A stretch of 64,000 nt of DNA from Cyanobium sp. FGCU52 (GTDB lineage Bacteria > Cyanobacteriota > Cyanobacteriia > PCC-6307 > Cyanobiaceae): contig JANWUS010000053.1 of assembly GCA_024958715.1 (NCBI GenBank), positions 62,001 through 126,000 on the forward strand, given 5' to 3'. How positions within the stretch are numbered: position 1 is the first letter of the stretch; each line of letters opens with the position of its first letter. Below are positions 1 to 9,812 of this stretch, in pieces. The notes under the pieces were generated by a model. It searched no databases, had not been told where the DNA came from, and saw only the letters and a program-made list of their open reading frames with translations. The position numbers were made by a program, and so were the translations under genes.

Positions 1-1743
1 CACGTAGTAGTCGGCGGGCTGCCCGTAGCCGCAGGTGAGCGCGGCGATCGCTTCGCGCTCGGCCGCATCGCCGACCCGCTCCGGCTGCAGCAGCGCCATC
101 GGATGGACGCGGATGTGGTTGGCGATGATGAACTCCAGCCGGGCCAGTCCCACCCCGTCGCAGGGGATGCGGGCCAGGTTGAACGCCTCCTCAGGGTTGC
201 CCACGTTCATCAGGATCTGCGTGCGGGTGGGAGGCAGATCGTCGAGGGCCTGCTCGTCGACATGGAAGGGAACGGCACCTCGGTACACGTGTCCCACATC
301 CCCTTCGCAGCAGCTGATCGTGATCGTGTCGCCATCGGCGATCCGGCCGGTGGCATCCCCTGTGCCCACGATCGCCGTGATGCCCATCTCGCGGGCGATG
401 ATCGCCGCATGACAGGTGCGGCCGCCCTGGTCGGTGACCACCCCGCTGGCCTTCTTGAGGATTGGCTCCCAGTCGGGATCGGTGCGCACCGTCACCAGCA
501 GGTCGCCCGTCTCGAAGCGGCGGATCTCCGAGGGGTCGTGGATCACCCGTGCCCGGCCGCTGCTCACCGAGGCGCCGATCGCTCGCCCGCTGGTGACCTG
601 CTCTCCCGGGGCGGCATCGAGATGCCATGTGTGCAAGACGGCCCCCTGGCGCCGGGACTGGACCGTCTCGGGCCGGGCCTGGAGGATGTACAGCTCGCCG
701 CTGGGGCCGTCCTTGGCCCACTCGATGTCCATCGGGGTGGGCATGCCCCGGCGGGTGCTGTAGTGCCGCTCGATCGTCACGGCCCAGTGGGCCAGGGTGA
801 GGACCTCCGGGTCGCTGAGCGCCCAGCGCTGCTGTTCCTCCACCGGCACGTCGACGTTGCGCACGGAGCGACCGCCTGTCTCGGTTGCGTCGGCGTAGAC
901 CATCCGGATCGCCTTGCTGCCGAGCCTTCGGCTGATGATCGACGCAAAGCCCTGCGCCAGGGTGGGCTTGAAGATCAGCAGCTCGTCGGGGTTCACCGCC
1001 CCCTGCACCACGTTCTCCCCGAGGCCGTAGGCGGCGGTGAGCAGCACGGTGCCGGTGAAGCCGGTCTCGGTGTCGATGCTGAACATCACCCCCGAGCAGG
1101 CCAGATCCGAGCGCACCATCCGCTGCACGCCGATCGAGAGGGCCACCTCCAGGTGATCGAAGCCGTTGAGCTGGCGGTAGGAGATCGCCCGATCCGTGAA
1201 CAGGGAGGCGTAGCAGTGTCGGCAGGCGTCCAGCAGAGCCTCCTCGCCCTCGATGTTCAGGAACGTCTCCTGCTGGCCGGCGAAGCTGGCGTCGGGAAGG
1301 TCTTCGGCGGTGGCGCTGGAGCGCACGGCCACCGCGGGGGAGCCCATGGCCCGGTAGGCCTCGCGGATCGCCTCCGCCAGATCCGCTGGGAGCGGGGCGC
1401 TCAGCAGCAGCTCCCGGGCGGCATGTCCGGCCGCCTGAAGGGCCGGCAGGTTCTCCGCATCAAGCCCCTGCAGGATGCTCCTGAGCCGGGATTCCAGCCC
1501 GGCCGCGCTCAGATGAAGGCGATAGGCCGCCGCCGTGGTGGCGAATCCACCCGGAACCCTCACCCCTTCGCCGGCGAGCTCGCGGATCATCTCCCCCAGG
1601 GAGGCGTTCTTGCCTCCAACGTCGGCGACGGCGTCGATGCCCACCTCCTCGAAGGGGACCACCAGGCGCTTGCCGGTCTCGGTGCCAGACAAGGTGGCGG
1701 AGACGTTGTCGGACAGGGTGTCGGTGACGGGAGCTTCCGGCAT
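1..1743 (-). CDS. ppsA: Phosphoenolpyruvate synthase, N-terminal 581 codons (3' end outside window)
   Basis: Makes phosphoenolpyruvate from pyruvate and ATP, releasing AMP and phosphate (gluconeogenic direction). The ATG at 1743 opens a frame on the minus strand that runs off the left edge. The N-terminal ATP-grasp-like domain carries VGGKNASLGEM near residue 35 and AVRSSATAEDLPDASFAGQQ near residue 130. The swivelling phosphohistidine domain has GGRTCHAA with the catalytic His near residue 445. The start of the C-terminal barrel (RIPCDGVGLARLEF) is also present, but the catalytic Cys region is missing because of the window edge. The long plus-strand frame over this region is an antisense shadow typical of high-GC DNA. 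Confidence 0.95.
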   Translation of the reverse strand, partial: MPEAPVTDTLSDNVSATLSGTETGKRLVVPFEEVGIDAVADVGGKNASLGEMIRELAGEGVRVPGGFATTAAAYRLHLSAAGLESRLRSILQGLDAENLPALQAAGHAARELLLSAPLPADLAEAIREAYRAMGSPAVAVRSSATAEDLPDASFAGQQETFLNIEGEEALLDACRHCYASLFTDRAISYRQLNGFDHLEVALSIGVQRMVRSDLACSGVMFSIDTETGFTGTVLLTAAYGLGENVVQGAVNPDELLIFKPTLAQGFASIISRRLGSKAIRMVYADATETGGRSVRNVDVPVEEQQRWALSDPEVLTLAHWAVTIERHYSTRRGMPTPMDIEWAKDGPSGELYILQARPETVQSRRQGAVLHTWHLDAAPGEQVTSGRAIGASVSSGRARVIHDPSEIRRFETGDLLVTVRTDPDWEPILKKASGVVTDQGGRTCHAAIIAREMGITAIVGTGDATGRIADGDTITISCCEGDVGHVYRGAVPFHVDEQALDDLPPTRTQILMNVGNPEEAFNLARIPCDGVGLARLEFIIANHIRVHPMALLQPERVGDAAEREAIAALTCGYGQPADYYV

Positions 1744-1881
1744 CGGCCTGGCGCGCGGCTGCCGTCACTCTGGCGCTGCCGGGCGGGAGGGCAAGCGCCG
1801 TTGCGATTTCTTCGTGGCCTCCCTCCCCGTGGGGTTCCAGCTGGCGCCTTCAGGCCCCGGCTCAGCGTCTCTGCCTGCGGC

Positions 1882-2364
1882 TCAGCGCCTCTGGCTGCTG
1901 GCTGCCTGGATCTGGCTGATCGAGGTGTCGATCACCTTCTTGTCGGCGGCGGTGAGCTGGTTGTAGCAGCCCTGACGCACGAGCACGGTGATCTGCACGG
2001 CCGAGCCGTCGAACATCTGCTGGGGCGTGAGGGCCTTGTCGATGCCCTGCACCCGGCCGCCGTGGCGCCGGGCGATCACGAAGGCCACCGACTGGGCCGC
2101 CGCCGGAATCCCCTGCTGCACCGACACCTTGGCCTTCGTGGCCAGTTCGCAGGCATTGACCGCTCCGATCAGGGCATAGGCATAGAGATCCTTCTGGGTG
2201 GCCGGGCCTTCCATGGGCACGGCGTTGCTGGCGGCGCCCCTCGCCGGCGTCTTGCCGCCCGCGGGAGGCGGTGGCGGGGGCGTCTGGGCCAGAACCGCCG
2301 GACCGGCCAGGGAGGACAGGGTCAGAAGCCCGGGGGCGAGCAGGCGCAGAAGAGAAGGACGCAC
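1882..2364 (-). CDS. Secreted protein of unknown function, 160 aa
   Basis: I do not recognise the family. A GTG at 2364 gives a clean signal peptide (RPSLLRLLAPGLLTL, cleavage probably after AVLA near residue 26). A proline-rich linker (PPPPPP) follows, then a roughly 105-residue folded region with helices and two cysteines (NACELA and RQGCYN). The cysteines could form a disulphide in the periplasm. The open frame continues upstream through the next gene, so the start is inferred from the signal peptide. It lies 56 bases after the ilvB-nuclease-membrane protein group on the same strand and could be co-transcribed. Confidence 0.7.
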   Translation of the reverse strand: MRPSLLRLLAPGLLTLSSLAGPAVLAQTPPPPPPAGGKTPARGAASNAVPMEGPATQKDLYAYALIGAVNACELATKAKVSVQQGIPAAAQSVAFVIARRHGGRVQGIDKALTPQQMFDGSAVQITVLVRQGCYNQLTAADKKVIDTSISQIQAASSQRR

Positions 2365-2420
2365 GGACAGGGCGAAGGGCGGACCGGAGCCGCGGCATTC
2401 TGCCACCGCTGACCGGGGCG

Positions 2421-2615
2421 TCAGGATTCGGAGGGAGGATCCGGGAGCAGCTGGGCCAGGAGCCCTGCCGCCATCAGGATCCCGCCCAGGGTGAGGGCGA
2501 GTCCGCGGTTGGCGGCCGCCGGCCCATCCACCCAGGCGGCGGTGGCGATGAACGCCCCTCCCAGAAGCAGGCTGGGCACGAGGACGATCCCCTTGGCGGT
2601 GCGGTTGCGGCTCAT
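2421..2615 (-). CDS. Small membrane protein, 64 aa
   Basis: Two predicted transmembrane segments: GIVLVPSLLLGGAFIATAAW (about residues 9-28) and a second at about residues 38-57, followed by a short acidic tail. The function is unknown. An ATG at 2621 is also in frame. I prefer 2615 because it sits in an ATGA overlap with the stop codon of the upstream nuclease-like gene, which implies translational coupling. Confidence 0.65.
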   Translation of the reverse strand: MSRNRTAKGIVLVPSLLLGGAFIATAAWVDGPAAANRGLALTLGGILMAAGLLAQLLPDPPSES

Positions 2616-3007
2616 GGGCATCCCGGAAGCGTGTGGGCCAGGCCGGCGGCCACCAGAGCGCCCCCGAGGTCGCCGTCGCTGTCCAGTCGGCGCACCTGCG
2701 CCACCAGGCGACCATCGTGCTGACGGACGGGCCGCAGCTGGACCCTGGTCTGGCGGGGCAGTTCCCGGCGCAGCCAGGCCACCGCGTCGGCGCCGTTGGC
2801 GGGAGCGACGGCCACACAGGCCAGTTCCACCGGCACGCTGCGGTTGCCGTCCCCGATCTGCAGCAGGGTGGGCCCCCTCACCTGCAGCACCTGGGCCGCA
2901 TCGGCACCGGCGGGCACCAGCAACAGCACCAGGCTTGCTGCCACCACAACCAGGGCACGCCAGAGGCGGCAACCGCTCCGCCAACGGGGCGACGGCAGGG
3001 GCGGCAT
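2612..3007 (-). CDS. Secreted, degenerate staphylococcal-nuclease-like protein, 131 aa
   Basis: A signal peptide (about residues 12-35, cleavage after ADA) is followed by a compact domain laid out like thermonuclease. There is an opening beta segment with GDGN, a VAWLRRELP helix, a GRLVAQVRRL strand and a closing GALVAAGLAHTLPG helix. The usual active-site pattern is not intact: the Arg of the VRL strand is replaced (VEL), and no GIDAPE motif follows. It may have lost catalysis. It begins 5 bases after the ilvB stop and overlaps the next gene by ATGA, so it belongs to the ilvB operon. The family call is by pattern only. Confidence 0.6.
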   Translation of the reverse strand: MPPLPSPRWRSGCRLWRALVVVAASLVLLLVPAGADAAQVLQVRGPTLLQIGDGNRSVPVELACVAVAPANGADAVAWLRRELPRQTRVQLRPVRQHDGRLVAQVRRLDSDGDLGGALVAAGLAHTLPGCP

Positions 3008-3012
3008 GCGTC

Positions 3013-4902
3013 TCAGAGCTTGGCGCCGCAGCTGGGGCAGAACAGATGGGCGCTGGCCGTGGCGTTGCCGCAGGCGCCGCACTGGCGGACCGTGTCGATC
3101 GCGAGCTCCGGATGGCTCGGCAGGCCCACCATCTGGGCGTTGCTGGCTCCCGGCGGCACCATCGGGTAGCAGTTCTCGTTGCGCCGCACCTTCACGTCCA
3201 CGAAGCAGGGACCGGGATGGGCGAGGGCCTGGCGCAGCAGGGGCCGCAGATCGGCCCGGTCGCTGATGGTGATTCCCTGCACGCCGAAGGCTTGCGCCAG
3301 AGCCTGGAAGTCGGGCATGCCGCCGGTCATCTCGGAGTTGGAGTAGCGCTCCTCGTAGAAGCTCTCCTGCCACTGGCGGACCATGCCCTGCCAGCCGTTG
3401 TTGATCACCACCACCTTCACCGGCAGGCCGTACTGGCTGAGGGTGCCGAGTTCCTGGATGTTCATCAGGATGCTGGCGTCGCCCGCCACGCAGATCACGC
3501 ATTCGTGGGGGAAGGCCACCTGCACGCCCATGGCGGCGGGCATGCCGAAGCCCATCGTGCCCAGGCCGGCACTGCTGATCCAGCGCCGGGGGCCGTTGTG
3601 CAGGAACTGGGCGGCCCACATCTGATGCTGGCCCACATCGGTGGTGTAGAAGGCGTCGGGAGCCAGTTCCCGCAGGGCCACCACCACCTCCTGGGGCGCG
3701 ATCTCGCCCTCGGGAGCCGGCACCACCAGGGGATAGTGATGCTTCCAGGTGTCGATCCGCTCGAGCCAGGCCTCGGTGCGCCCTTCGGAGCCTTCGCCGG
3801 CGCTGGCCGCCAGCAGGGCCTCCAGGGCCGTTTTGACATCGGCCACCACCGGCACTTCGGGCACCCGGTTCTTGCCCACCTCGGCCGCATCGATGTCGAT
3901 GTGGATGACCTGGGCGCGGGGGGCGAAGCTGTCGAGCCGGCCGGTGACCCGATCATCGAAGCGGGCGCCGGCGGCGATCAGCAGATCGCACTCGGTGACG
4001 GCGAAGTTGGCGTAGGCGGTGCCGTGCATGCCCAGCATCCCCACGGCGAGAGGGTGCTTCTCGTCGAAGGATCCCTTGCCCATCAGGGTGGTGGTGACGG
4101 GGAGCCGGAACCGCTCGGCCAGGGCCGCGACCGCCGCGTGGGCGCCGCTGCTGATGGCGCCGCCACCCACGTAGAGCAGAGGGCGGCGCGCTTGGCGGAT
4201 CAGGTTGAGGGCCGCCTCGATTGCCTCGGGCCGGGGAGCCGGGGGGAGGTGGAAGCCGGCCGGCACAGAGGAGCCGGGCTCCACCGGCACGTAGTCGAAC
4301 TCCTCGGTGCCCACGTCCTTGGGCACATCGATCAGCACCGGCCCGGGCCGGCCGGTGGAGGCGATCAGGAACGCCTCAGCCACGATCCTGCCGATGTCGC
4401 GGGGGTCGCGAACCACCCAGGAGTGCTTCACGATCGGCAGGGTGATGCCGAAGATGTCGGTTTCCTGGAAAGCATCGGTGCCGATCGCCGCCCGGGGGAC
4501 CTGGCCGGTGATCACCACCATCGGCACCGAATCCATCTGGGCGGTGGCGATGCCGGTGACCAGGTTGGTGGCGCCGGGCCCGGAGGTGCCGAAGCACACC
4601 CCCACCTTGCCGGTGGCGCGGGCGTAGGCATCGGCCGCATGGGTGCCGCCCTGCTCGTGGCGCACCAGGATGTGCTTGAGCCAGCCGCGGGCTTCGGCCT
4701 TGTGCAGTTCGTCGTAGATCGGCAGGATCGCACCGCCCGGATAGCCGAAGATGTGCTCCACCCCGTGGCGGTGCAGGGCATCCATCAGGGCATAGGCCCC
4801 GCTCACCCGCTGGGGCTGCTGCGCCGGTGCCGCGATCTCCTGGACGACCGGCTCCTGGACGACCGGGCTGGCGGTGGAGGGATTCAGGGGCGTGAGCGTC
4901 AC
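3013..4902 (-). CDS. ilvB: Acetolactate synthase large subunit with C-terminal zinc ribbon, 629 aa
   Basis: A ThDP/FAD enzyme condensing two pyruvates, or pyruvate plus 2-oxobutyrate, in valine, leucine and isoleucine synthesis. The ThDP-binding N-domain (about 35-200) has the catalytic Glu in [20 protein letters not shown] central FAD-binding domain spans about 225-360. The C-domain holds the ThDP motif, starting [13 protein letters not shown] and ending in VVINN about 28 residues later. After the usual end (about residue 600) there is an extra CX2C-X10-CX2C module with CGAC and CPSC. The first 35 residues are a low-complexity leader before the conserved YALMDAL start. It heads a small operon with the nuclease-like gene. 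Confidence 0.96.
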   Translation of the reverse strand: MTLTPLNPSTASPVVQEPVVQEIAAPAQQPQRVSGAYALMDALHRHGVEHIFGYPGGAILPIYDELHKAEARGWLKHILVRHEQGGTHAADAYARATGKVGVCFGTSGPGATNLVTGIATAQMDSVPMVVITGQVPRAAIGTDAFQETDIFGITLPIVKHSWVVRDPRDIGRIVAEAFLIASTGRPGPVLIDVPKDVGTEEFDYVPVEPGSSVPAGFHLPPAPRPEAIEAALNLIRQARRPLLYVGGGAISSGAHAAVAALAERFRLPVTTTLMGKGSFDEKHPLAVGMLGMHGTAYANFAVTECDLLIAAGARFDDRVTGRLDSFAPRAQVIHIDIDAAEVGKNRVPEVPVVADVKTALEALLAASAGEGSEGRTEAWLERIDTWKHHYPLVVPAPEGEIAPQEVVVALRELAPDAFYTTDVGQHQMWAAQFLHNGPRRWISSAGLGTMGFGMPAAMGVQVAFPHECVICVAGDASILMNIQELGTLSQYGLPVKVVVINNGWQGMVRQWQESFYEERYSNSEMTGGMPDFQALAQAFGVQGITISDRADLRPLLRQALAHPGPCFVDVKVRRNENCYPMVPPGASNAQMVGLPSHPELAIDTVRQCGACGNATASAHLFCPSCGAKL

Positions 4903-4962
4903 GGCGTCGGAGAGGAGGCGTGGGGAGAACGGGGTGGGCGGAACCGGCTGGGGGCCGGCGGA

Positions 4963-5568
4963 TCAGCGAAGTTGACCAACATTAGGCGTCCGTCTCTGGA
5001 GCGGCTGGAAGCGGCGACGGCTTTCAGCCATGGCTCGCAACACCCGGGCCGGATCGAGCCAGGAGCCCCGATAACGGAGTCCCCAGTGGAGGTGGGGCCC
5101 CGTGGTGCTGCCGGTGAGGCCCACGTGGCCGATCAACTGGCCGGTGCGCACCCACTGACCTTCCCGCAGCACCACCGGACCGCTGCGGTAGGTGCCGCCA
5201 CTCACCGAGCCTGCCAGGTGGCAATAGAGGTGCTCGTAGGGCCCGGAGGTGATCTCCACGCCGTTGCCGCAGCCGCCATCGCGGATCACCGCCGTGACGC
5301 GTCCCCCCCACCAGCTCAGCACCGGCGAGCCCAGGGGGGCGGCGATGTCGAGACCGTAGTGCCCCCGCAGGTCGCCGCTCAGGGGATGAATGCGCATGCC
5401 GAAGGGGCTGGTGTAGCCGTTGAAGCCCACCACCGGGAAGCTGCCCATCGCCCAGCGGTAGGCCGCATTGGCCTCGGCGCGCGGCGGCAGCGTCAGCGCC
5501 GCGGCGGCGGCCAGCACGGCCACCGGGCGAAGCGAGCGGCGTCGCCGTTCAGAGCAGGCCCAGGGCAT
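4963..5568 (-). CDS. Secreted M23 (LytM-type) peptidoglycan endopeptidase, 201 aa
   Basis: A zinc metallopeptidase expected to cut peptide cross-links in peptidoglycan. An N-terminal signal segment ([18 protein letters not shown]) leads into a beta-sheet domain. Metal-ligand motifs are visible: the HYGLD His and Asp, and GPHLHWG near residue 165. The PFGMRIHP and GNGVEI strands are typical of M23. No LysM or coiled-coil domain is attached. An in-frame ATG at 5586 would add six residues; I chose 5568, whose [11 protein letters not shown] start is a usual n-region. It overlaps the end of hemH by 20 bases, so the two are probably one transcript. Confidence 0.85.
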   Translation of the reverse strand: MPWACSERRRRSLRPVAVLAAAAALTLPPRAEANAAYRWAMGSFPVVGFNGYTSPFGMRIHPLSGDLRGHYGLDIAAPLGSPVLSWWGGRVTAVIRDGGCGNGVEITSGPYEHLYCHLAGSVSGGTYRSGPVVLREGQWVRTGQLIGHVGLTGSTTGPHLHWGLRYRGSWLDPARVLRAMAESRRRFQPLQRRTPNVGQLR

Positions 5569-6724
5569 GGAGCGGTCCCCGTCCACTGATCAGTTCCAGC
5601 AGGAAAGCGGAGAAGCCCACCATCGCCAACCTGCCGTTCCACACCTCGGAGCTGTTGTTCCAGCCCCAGGCCCATTTGTCCTGCGGGTAGAGCTTGACCC
5701 GGGTGGGCAGGGCAGCCGCCTGATCCAGGTTGATCTCAGGTCCGGCCATCGCCTGCTGCACCAGGTCGGCCAGCCCGGCGATGAAGGTGGGATCGGTGTC
5801 GAGGGCCGGCACCCGCCGGAAGTTGGTGACGCCGGCCTCGGTGGCGATCTCCCGGTACTCGATGTCGATCTCCTCGAGGGTCTCGATGTGCTCGCTGACG
5901 AAGCTGATCGGCACCACCACCAGATCCTTGACCTTCTGCTCTCCCAGCTCGTGCAGGGCGTCCTCGGTGTAGGGCTTGAGCCACTCCACAGGGCCCACCC
6001 GGCTCTGGTAGGCCAGGGTGTGCGGATTGGTGTGGCCCAGAAGCTCCTGGAGTCGCTTCATGATCAGGACCGTGCAGGCCTCGATCTCCTTCTGGTAGGG
6101 ATCGCCTGCCTCCTCCACGTAGCTCTTGGGCACCCCGTGGGCGCTGAAGAACACGTGGGCCTGGCTGGGATCGTCACAGTCCTCGATCTGGCGGGCGATC
6201 AGACCCGCCATCGCGTCCACGTAGCCGGGATGGTCGTACCAGCTGCGGATGCAGCGGATCGGCAGGTTGCGGAAGGCCGGGTCGGCCTGGCGCAGGCGCT
6301 GCAGCTCGCGGAAGCTCGAGCCGCTCGTGCTGATCGAGAACTGGGGGTAGAGGGGCAGCACCACCACTTCATCGATGCCGTCGGCCTTGATGTCGGCCAC
6401 GGCGGATTCGGTGAAGGGGTGCCAGTAGCGCATCGCCACGTAGCTGGTGGCCTCGACCCCTCGCTGGCGGAGGGTGCTCTGGAGCTCCCGGGCCTGCTGT
6501 TCGGTGATGCGCCGCAGCGGTGAGCCGCCGCCGATCGAGCGGTAGGCCTCCTGGGACTTGCCGCTGCGCAGGGTGCTGATCAGCCAGGCCAGCGGTTTCT
6601 GCAGGGCCTGATTGGGCAGGCGGATGATCTCCGGATCGGAGAAGAGGTTGTAGAGGAACGGGCCGACGTCCTGGATCCGTTCGGGACCGCCGAGGTTCAG
6701 CAGCAGCACCCCGACCCTCGCCAT
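5549..6724 (-). CDS. hemH: Ferrochelatase with C-terminal CAB/HLIP-like helix, 391 aa
   Basis: Inserts Fe2+ into protoporphyrin IX, the last step of haem synthesis. The N-terminal signature LLLNLGGPE, the [11 protein letters not shown] loop and the active-site His in FFSAHGVP are all present. After the catalytic domain (about 1-320) a linker leads to a membrane helix with [12 protein letters not shown], the ExxNxRxAM chlorophyll-binding pattern of high-light-inducible proteins. This tail is a known feature of cyanobacterial and plastid ferrochelatases. An in-frame ATG at 6730 is an equally possible start. It runs into the M23 peptidase gene downstream and is divergent from the recombinase gene. 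Confidence 0.96.
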   Translation of the reverse strand: MARVGVLLLNLGGPERIQDVGPFLYNLFSDPEIIRLPNQALQKPLAWLISTLRSGKSQEAYRSIGGGSPLRRITEQQARELQSTLRQRGVEATSYVAMRYWHPFTESAVADIKADGIDEVVVLPLYPQFSISTSGSSFRELQRLRQADPAFRNLPIRCIRSWYDHPGYVDAMAGLIARQIEDCDDPSQAHVFFSAHGVPKSYVEEAGDPYQKEIEACTVLIMKRLQELLGHTNPHTLAYQSRVGPVEWLKPYTEDALHELGEQKVKDLVVVPISFVSEHIETLEEIDIEYREIATEAGVTNFRRVPALDTDPTFIAGLADLVQQAMAGPEINLDQAAALPTRVKLYPQDKWAWGWNNSSEVWNGRLAMVGFSAFLLELISGRGPLHALGLL

Positions 6725-6804
6725 GCCCATGCCCCAGCGATCCGAAGCGCGGAGCGTAGCGTCATCCCCCCGGCGGACGCCGTGCATGGCGCGCTCCGGG
6801 CCGA

Positions 6805-6810
6805 TAGCGT
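6805..6810 (+). promoter_or_regulatory. Candidate -10 element for the recombinase-cobO operon
   Basis: TAGCGT, 28 bases before the GTG at 6839. The same hexamer precedes proS, tal, phhB and the HTH gene in this window. It lies downstream of the alternative GTG at 6782, which argues against that longer start. No clear -35 is visible. Confidence 0.4.
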
Positions 6811-6838
6811 CCGGCGCACCCGGCCTTGCGCAATCGTC

Positions 6839-8077
6839 GTGGCAACCCTGGCCTCCGGTCCGCCCGCCGACGCCCATCCCCTCGATGCCACGCTGGCCGC
6901 CCGCAACGCGGCCCTGGCCGCCGAGGGCATCAGCCTGCGGCTGGAGCGGCGGGGTGGCCGGATCGGTCTGCGGGGAGCCCTGCCGGATCCCCTGACTCCC
7001 GGCAAGCGCAGCGTGCAGCGGATCAGCCTCGGGCTCCCCGCCAGTGAGGAGGGACTCAACGCGGCCTGCCGCGAGCTGCGGGCGGTGTGGGCCGAGCTGG
7101 AGGACGGTCGCTTCGATTCCGAGCGCTCCCGTCGTGCCGGCGCGCTCGAGTTGCCCGGGCGAGCGTCGCAGGACGCTCCACAGGTGGAGCCGCTGGAATC
7201 CTTCAGGGCCGCCTTCTTCTCCGAACCCCGCCGCCGCCGCCGCCCGGCCGGCAGCCGCAGCACCTGGAGCGGGGCCTATCTGCCCTATCTGCGCCGCCTG
7301 CTGGAGCAGGCCGGCGATGGTTCCGGCCTCACCCCGGAGCACCTGGTTCGGGTGCTGGAGAGCTACGAGCTCGGCAGCCGCAGCCGACAGCAGTGCGCCA
7401 TCGCCCTGGCGGCCTTCGCCCGTCACCGGGGCCTGGCACTGCCCGCCGACTGGAGCGAGCGGGCGGCCGGTTACGGCCTCCATGCCGCCCGCTTCCGTCA
7501 GCTGCCCGACGACGGCCGCATCCTGGAGCTGGTGGAGAGCATCCCCAATCCGAGCTGGCGACTGGCCTTCGGCCTGATGGCCACCTACGGGCTGCGCAAC
7601 CACGAGGTGTTCTTCTGCGACCTCTCCGCCCTGGCGCCGGGGGGTGACCGGGTGCTGCGGGTCCTGCCCACCACCAAGACCGGCGAGCACCAGGTGTGGC
7701 CGTTCCGGCCCGAGTGGGTGGAGGCCTTCGGCCTGGAGCGGCTGGGCCGGGATCCGGGCGCCCTGCCACGGGTGTCCACCGATCTGCGTCGCACCACGCT
7801 GCAGCAGGTGGGTCGGCGCGTGGCGGAGCAGTTCCGCCGCTACGGCCTGCCGATCACCCCCTACGACCTGCGCCATGCCTGGGCCGTGCGCACGATCCAC
7901 ATCGGCCTGCCCGACACGGTGGCGGCCCGGATGATGGGTCACTCGGTGGCGATCCACACCCGCACCTACCACCACTGGATCACCCGCCGCGACCAGCAGC
8001 AGGCCGTGGATGCGGCCCTCGCCCGCCATCGCGCCGGCCCCGCCACAGTGGGGAGCCCACCGGCCCTTTCCGCGTGA
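6839..8077 (+). CDS. Tyrosine site-specific recombinase, 412 aa
   Basis: A DNA breaking-rejoining enzyme of the integrase/Xer superfamily. The C-terminal catalytic domain shows the expected residues in order: Arg in TYGLRNHE, Lys in [12 protein letters not shown] (box II; His of the usual H-x-x-R replaced by Tyr, a common variant), GH in MMGHS, and the nucleophile Tyr in RTYHHW. A core-binding-like domain precedes it (about 130-230), with an RRRRR basic patch near residue 125. No phage genes or att-like repeats are nearby. Its stop overlaps the cobO start (GTGA), so it is embedded in a housekeeping operon. Start chosen downstream of a TAGCGT box; a GTG at 6782 is the alternative. Confidence 0.85.
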   Translation: MATLASGPPADAHPLDATLAARNAALAAEGISLRLERRGGRIGLRGALPDPLTPGKRSVQRISLGLPASEEGLNAACRELRAVWAELEDGRFDSERSRRAGALELPGRASQDAPQVEPLESFRAAFFSEPRRRRRPAGSRSTWSGAYLPYLRRLLEQAGDGSGLTPEHLVRVLESYELGSRSRQQCAIALAAFARHRGLALPADWSERAAGYGLHAARFRQLPDDGRILELVESIPNPSWRLAFGLMATYGLRNHEVFFCDLSALAPGGDRVLRVLPTTKTGEHQVWPFRPEWVEAFGLERLGRDPGALPRVSTDLRRTTLQQVGRRVAEQFRRYGLPITPYDLRHAWAVRTIHIGLPDTVAARMMGHSVAIHTRTYHHWITRRDQQQAVDAALARHRAGPATVGSPPALSA

Positions 8078-8754
8078 CCCCCGCCGACCTCGACACCGCC
8101 GACCTCGACCGCCAGGCGGCCGACCTGGGGCCCGGCGGCGCCCTGGCCCCGGAGGCCGATGCCGATGGCTACCGCCGCCGCATGGCCCGCCGCCGGGAGG
8201 TGCAGCGCCAGCGGGTGGGGGAGCGCGACCGGGAGAAGGGCCTGGTGCTGGTGTTCACCGGCGACGGCAAGGGCAAGACCACCGCGGCCCTGGGCCTGGT
8301 GCTGCGCACCCTCGGCCACGGCGAGCGGGTGGCGGTGGTGCAGTTCATCAAGGGGGGCTGGCACCCCGGCGAGGCGCGGGCCCTGGCCCTGTTCGGCGAC
8401 TCCCTGCACTGGCATGCCCTGGGGGAAGGCTTCACCTGGGAGACCCAGGACCGCGAGCGCGACCGCCAGCTGGTGCAGAAGGCCTGGGGGTGCGCGCTCG
8501 GCTACCTGGCCGATGCGGACTGCCGGCTGGTGGTGCTCGATGAAGTGAATGTGGCCCTGAAGCTCGGCTACCTGGAGCTGGAGGCGTTGCTGGAAGGTCT
8601 CCGTCGGCGCCCCCCGCTCACCCACGTGGCGCTCACGGGCCGCGGGGCTCCTCAGGGTCTGGTGGAGCGGGCGGATCTGGTGACCGAGATGAAGCTCATC
8701 CGCCATCCGTTCCGGGAGCAGGGCGTCAAGGCCCAGGCCGGCATCGAGTACTGA
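8074..8754 (+). CDS. cobO: Cob(I)yrinic acid a,c-diamide adenosyltransferase, 226 aa
   Basis: Attaches the 5'-deoxyadenosyl group to the corrinoid cobalt during cobalamin synthesis. The P-loop [13 protein letters not shown] near residue 66, [13 protein letters not shown], and [15 protein letters not shown] with the Walker B-like Asp are all intact, as is the C-terminal [13 protein letters not shown]. The first 50 residues are rich in Asp and Arg, a leader common in the family. The GTG start overlaps the recombinase stop by GTGA. A second cobalamin gene, cobK, lies 22 kb away. Confidence 0.93.
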   Translation: MTPADLDTADLDRQAADLGPGGALAPEADADGYRRRMARRREVQRQRVGERDREKGLVLVFTGDGKGKTTAALGLVLRTLGHGERVAVVQFIKGGWHPGEARALALFGDSLHWHALGEGFTWETQDRERDRQLVQKAWGCALGYLADADCRLVVLDEVNVALKLGYLELEALLEGLRRRPPLTHVALTGRGAPQGLVERADLVTEMKLIRHPFREQGVKAQAGIEY

Positions 8755-8788
8755 AGGGCCACCGCGGGGGTGGGTCAGCGAAGGGCCT

Positions 8789-8974
8789 TCAGCCCAGGTC
8801 GTCGCTCAGCTGGTTCAGCCCGCTCACCAGCACCGACAGCCCCGTGATCAGCAGGGCACGGTGCACGGCGGGTTCGGCCCAGAACCCTGGTTGCTCGGCT
8901 CCCCGGCCGATGGCGGAAAGGCTCAGGCGCGCCATCACCGCGCTGCTGCGGGGGCCGGAATCGGAGAGGGCCAT
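8789..8974 (-). CDS. Small hypothetical protein, 61 aa
   Basis: Unrecognised. The C-terminal half contains a hydrophobic helix ([17 protein letters not shown], about residues 40-57) that could be a membrane anchor. The N-terminal half is amphipathic, with [10 protein letters not shown]. It is placed between convergent cobO and divergent pyrH. An overlapping frame at 8775-9029 on the same strand has a composition (Arg, Pro, His) typical of a shadow, so I preferred this one. Confidence 0.5.
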   Translation of the reverse strand: MALSDSGPRSSAVMARLSLSAIGRGAEQPGFWAEPAVHRALLITGLSVLVSGLNQLSDDLG

Positions 8975-9084
8975 GGTGGCGCTGCCGTTGGCCCAGAAAA
9001 GCGACGGCGCCCTGCTTCCGCAAGGGCAAGGGCGGGGAGCGGCCCTGGCGGGGGTTGCTACTGTTCGCCCGATCGTGGAAATCG

Positions 9085-9798
9085 ATGGCTTACCGGCGCG
9101 TCCTTCTCAAGCTCAGTGGTGAGGCGCTGATGGGCGAGCAGGGTTACGGCATCGATCCCGCCATCGTCCAGTCGATCGCCGCCGATGTGGCCGCCGTGGT
9201 GGCCGGCGGCACCCAGCTGGCGATCGTGGTGGGGGGCGGCAACATCTTCCGGGGCCTGAAGGGCTCGGCCGGCGGGATGGACCGGGCCACCGCCGACTAC
9301 GTGGGCATGCTGGCCACGGTCATGAACGCCATCACCCTCCAGGACGGGCTTGAGCGGGCGGGCGTTCCCACGCGCGTGCAGAGCGCCATCTCGATGCAGG
9401 AGGTGGCCGAGCCCTACATCCGCCGCAAGGCCATCCGCCACATGGAGAAGGGCCGGGTGGTGATCTTCGCCGCCGGCACCGGCAACCCCTTCTTCACCAC
9501 CGACACCACCGCCGCCCTGCGCGCCGCCGAGATCGGGGCCGACGTGGTCTTCAAGGCCACCAAGGTGGACGGTGTCTACGACAAGGATCCGGCCAAGCAC
9601 GCCGATGCCGTGCGCTATGAAAGTCTCACCTTCCTCGATGTGCTCAGCGGTGAGCTCGAGGTGATGGATGGCACGGCCATCGCCCTCTGCAAGGACAACG
9701 CGATCCCGATCGTGGTGTTCGATCTCTTCGGTACCGGCAACATCGGCCGGGCCGTGGCCGGTGAGCCGATCGGCACCCGCATCGTTCCCGCTCTCTGA
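9085..9798 (+). CDS. pyrH: UMP kinase, 237 aa
   Basis: Phosphorylates UMP to UDP in pyrimidine nucleotide synthesis; hexameric amino-acid-kinase fold. [13 protein letters not shown] at the N-terminus, [10 protein letters not shown] (phosphate loop), and [20 protein letters not shown] are diagnostic. It ends with the usual [17 protein letters not shown] took the ATG at 9085 because [12 protein letters not shown] matches the family N-terminus; an upstream in-frame TTG at 9055 would add ten atypical residues. It is the first gene of a pyrH-frr-reductase operon; TGCTACTGT at 9055-9063 is a possible extended -10. Confidence 0.96.
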   Translation: MAYRRVLLKLSGEALMGEQGYGIDPAIVQSIAADVAAVVAGGTQLAIVVGGGNIFRGLKGSAGGMDRATADYVGMLATVMNAITLQDGLERAGVPTRVQSAISMQEVAEPYIRRKAIRHMEKGRVVIFAAGTGNPFFTTDTTAALRAAEIGADVVFKATKVDGVYDKDPAKHADAVRYESLTFLDVLSGELEVMDGTAIALCKDNAIPIVVFDLFGTGNIGRAVAGEPIGTRIVPAL

Positions 9799-9812
9799 AC
9801 CCCCTCCCCCTC

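Noticed and set aside
6782-8077. Prophage or genomic island around the recombinase
   Set aside because: No phage genes, no direct repeats and no composition change; both neighbours are housekeeping genes.
8775-9029. An 84-codon minus-strand frame overlapping the 61-aa gene
   Set aside because: Arg/Pro/His-rich shadow composition; the other frame has a plausible membrane helix.
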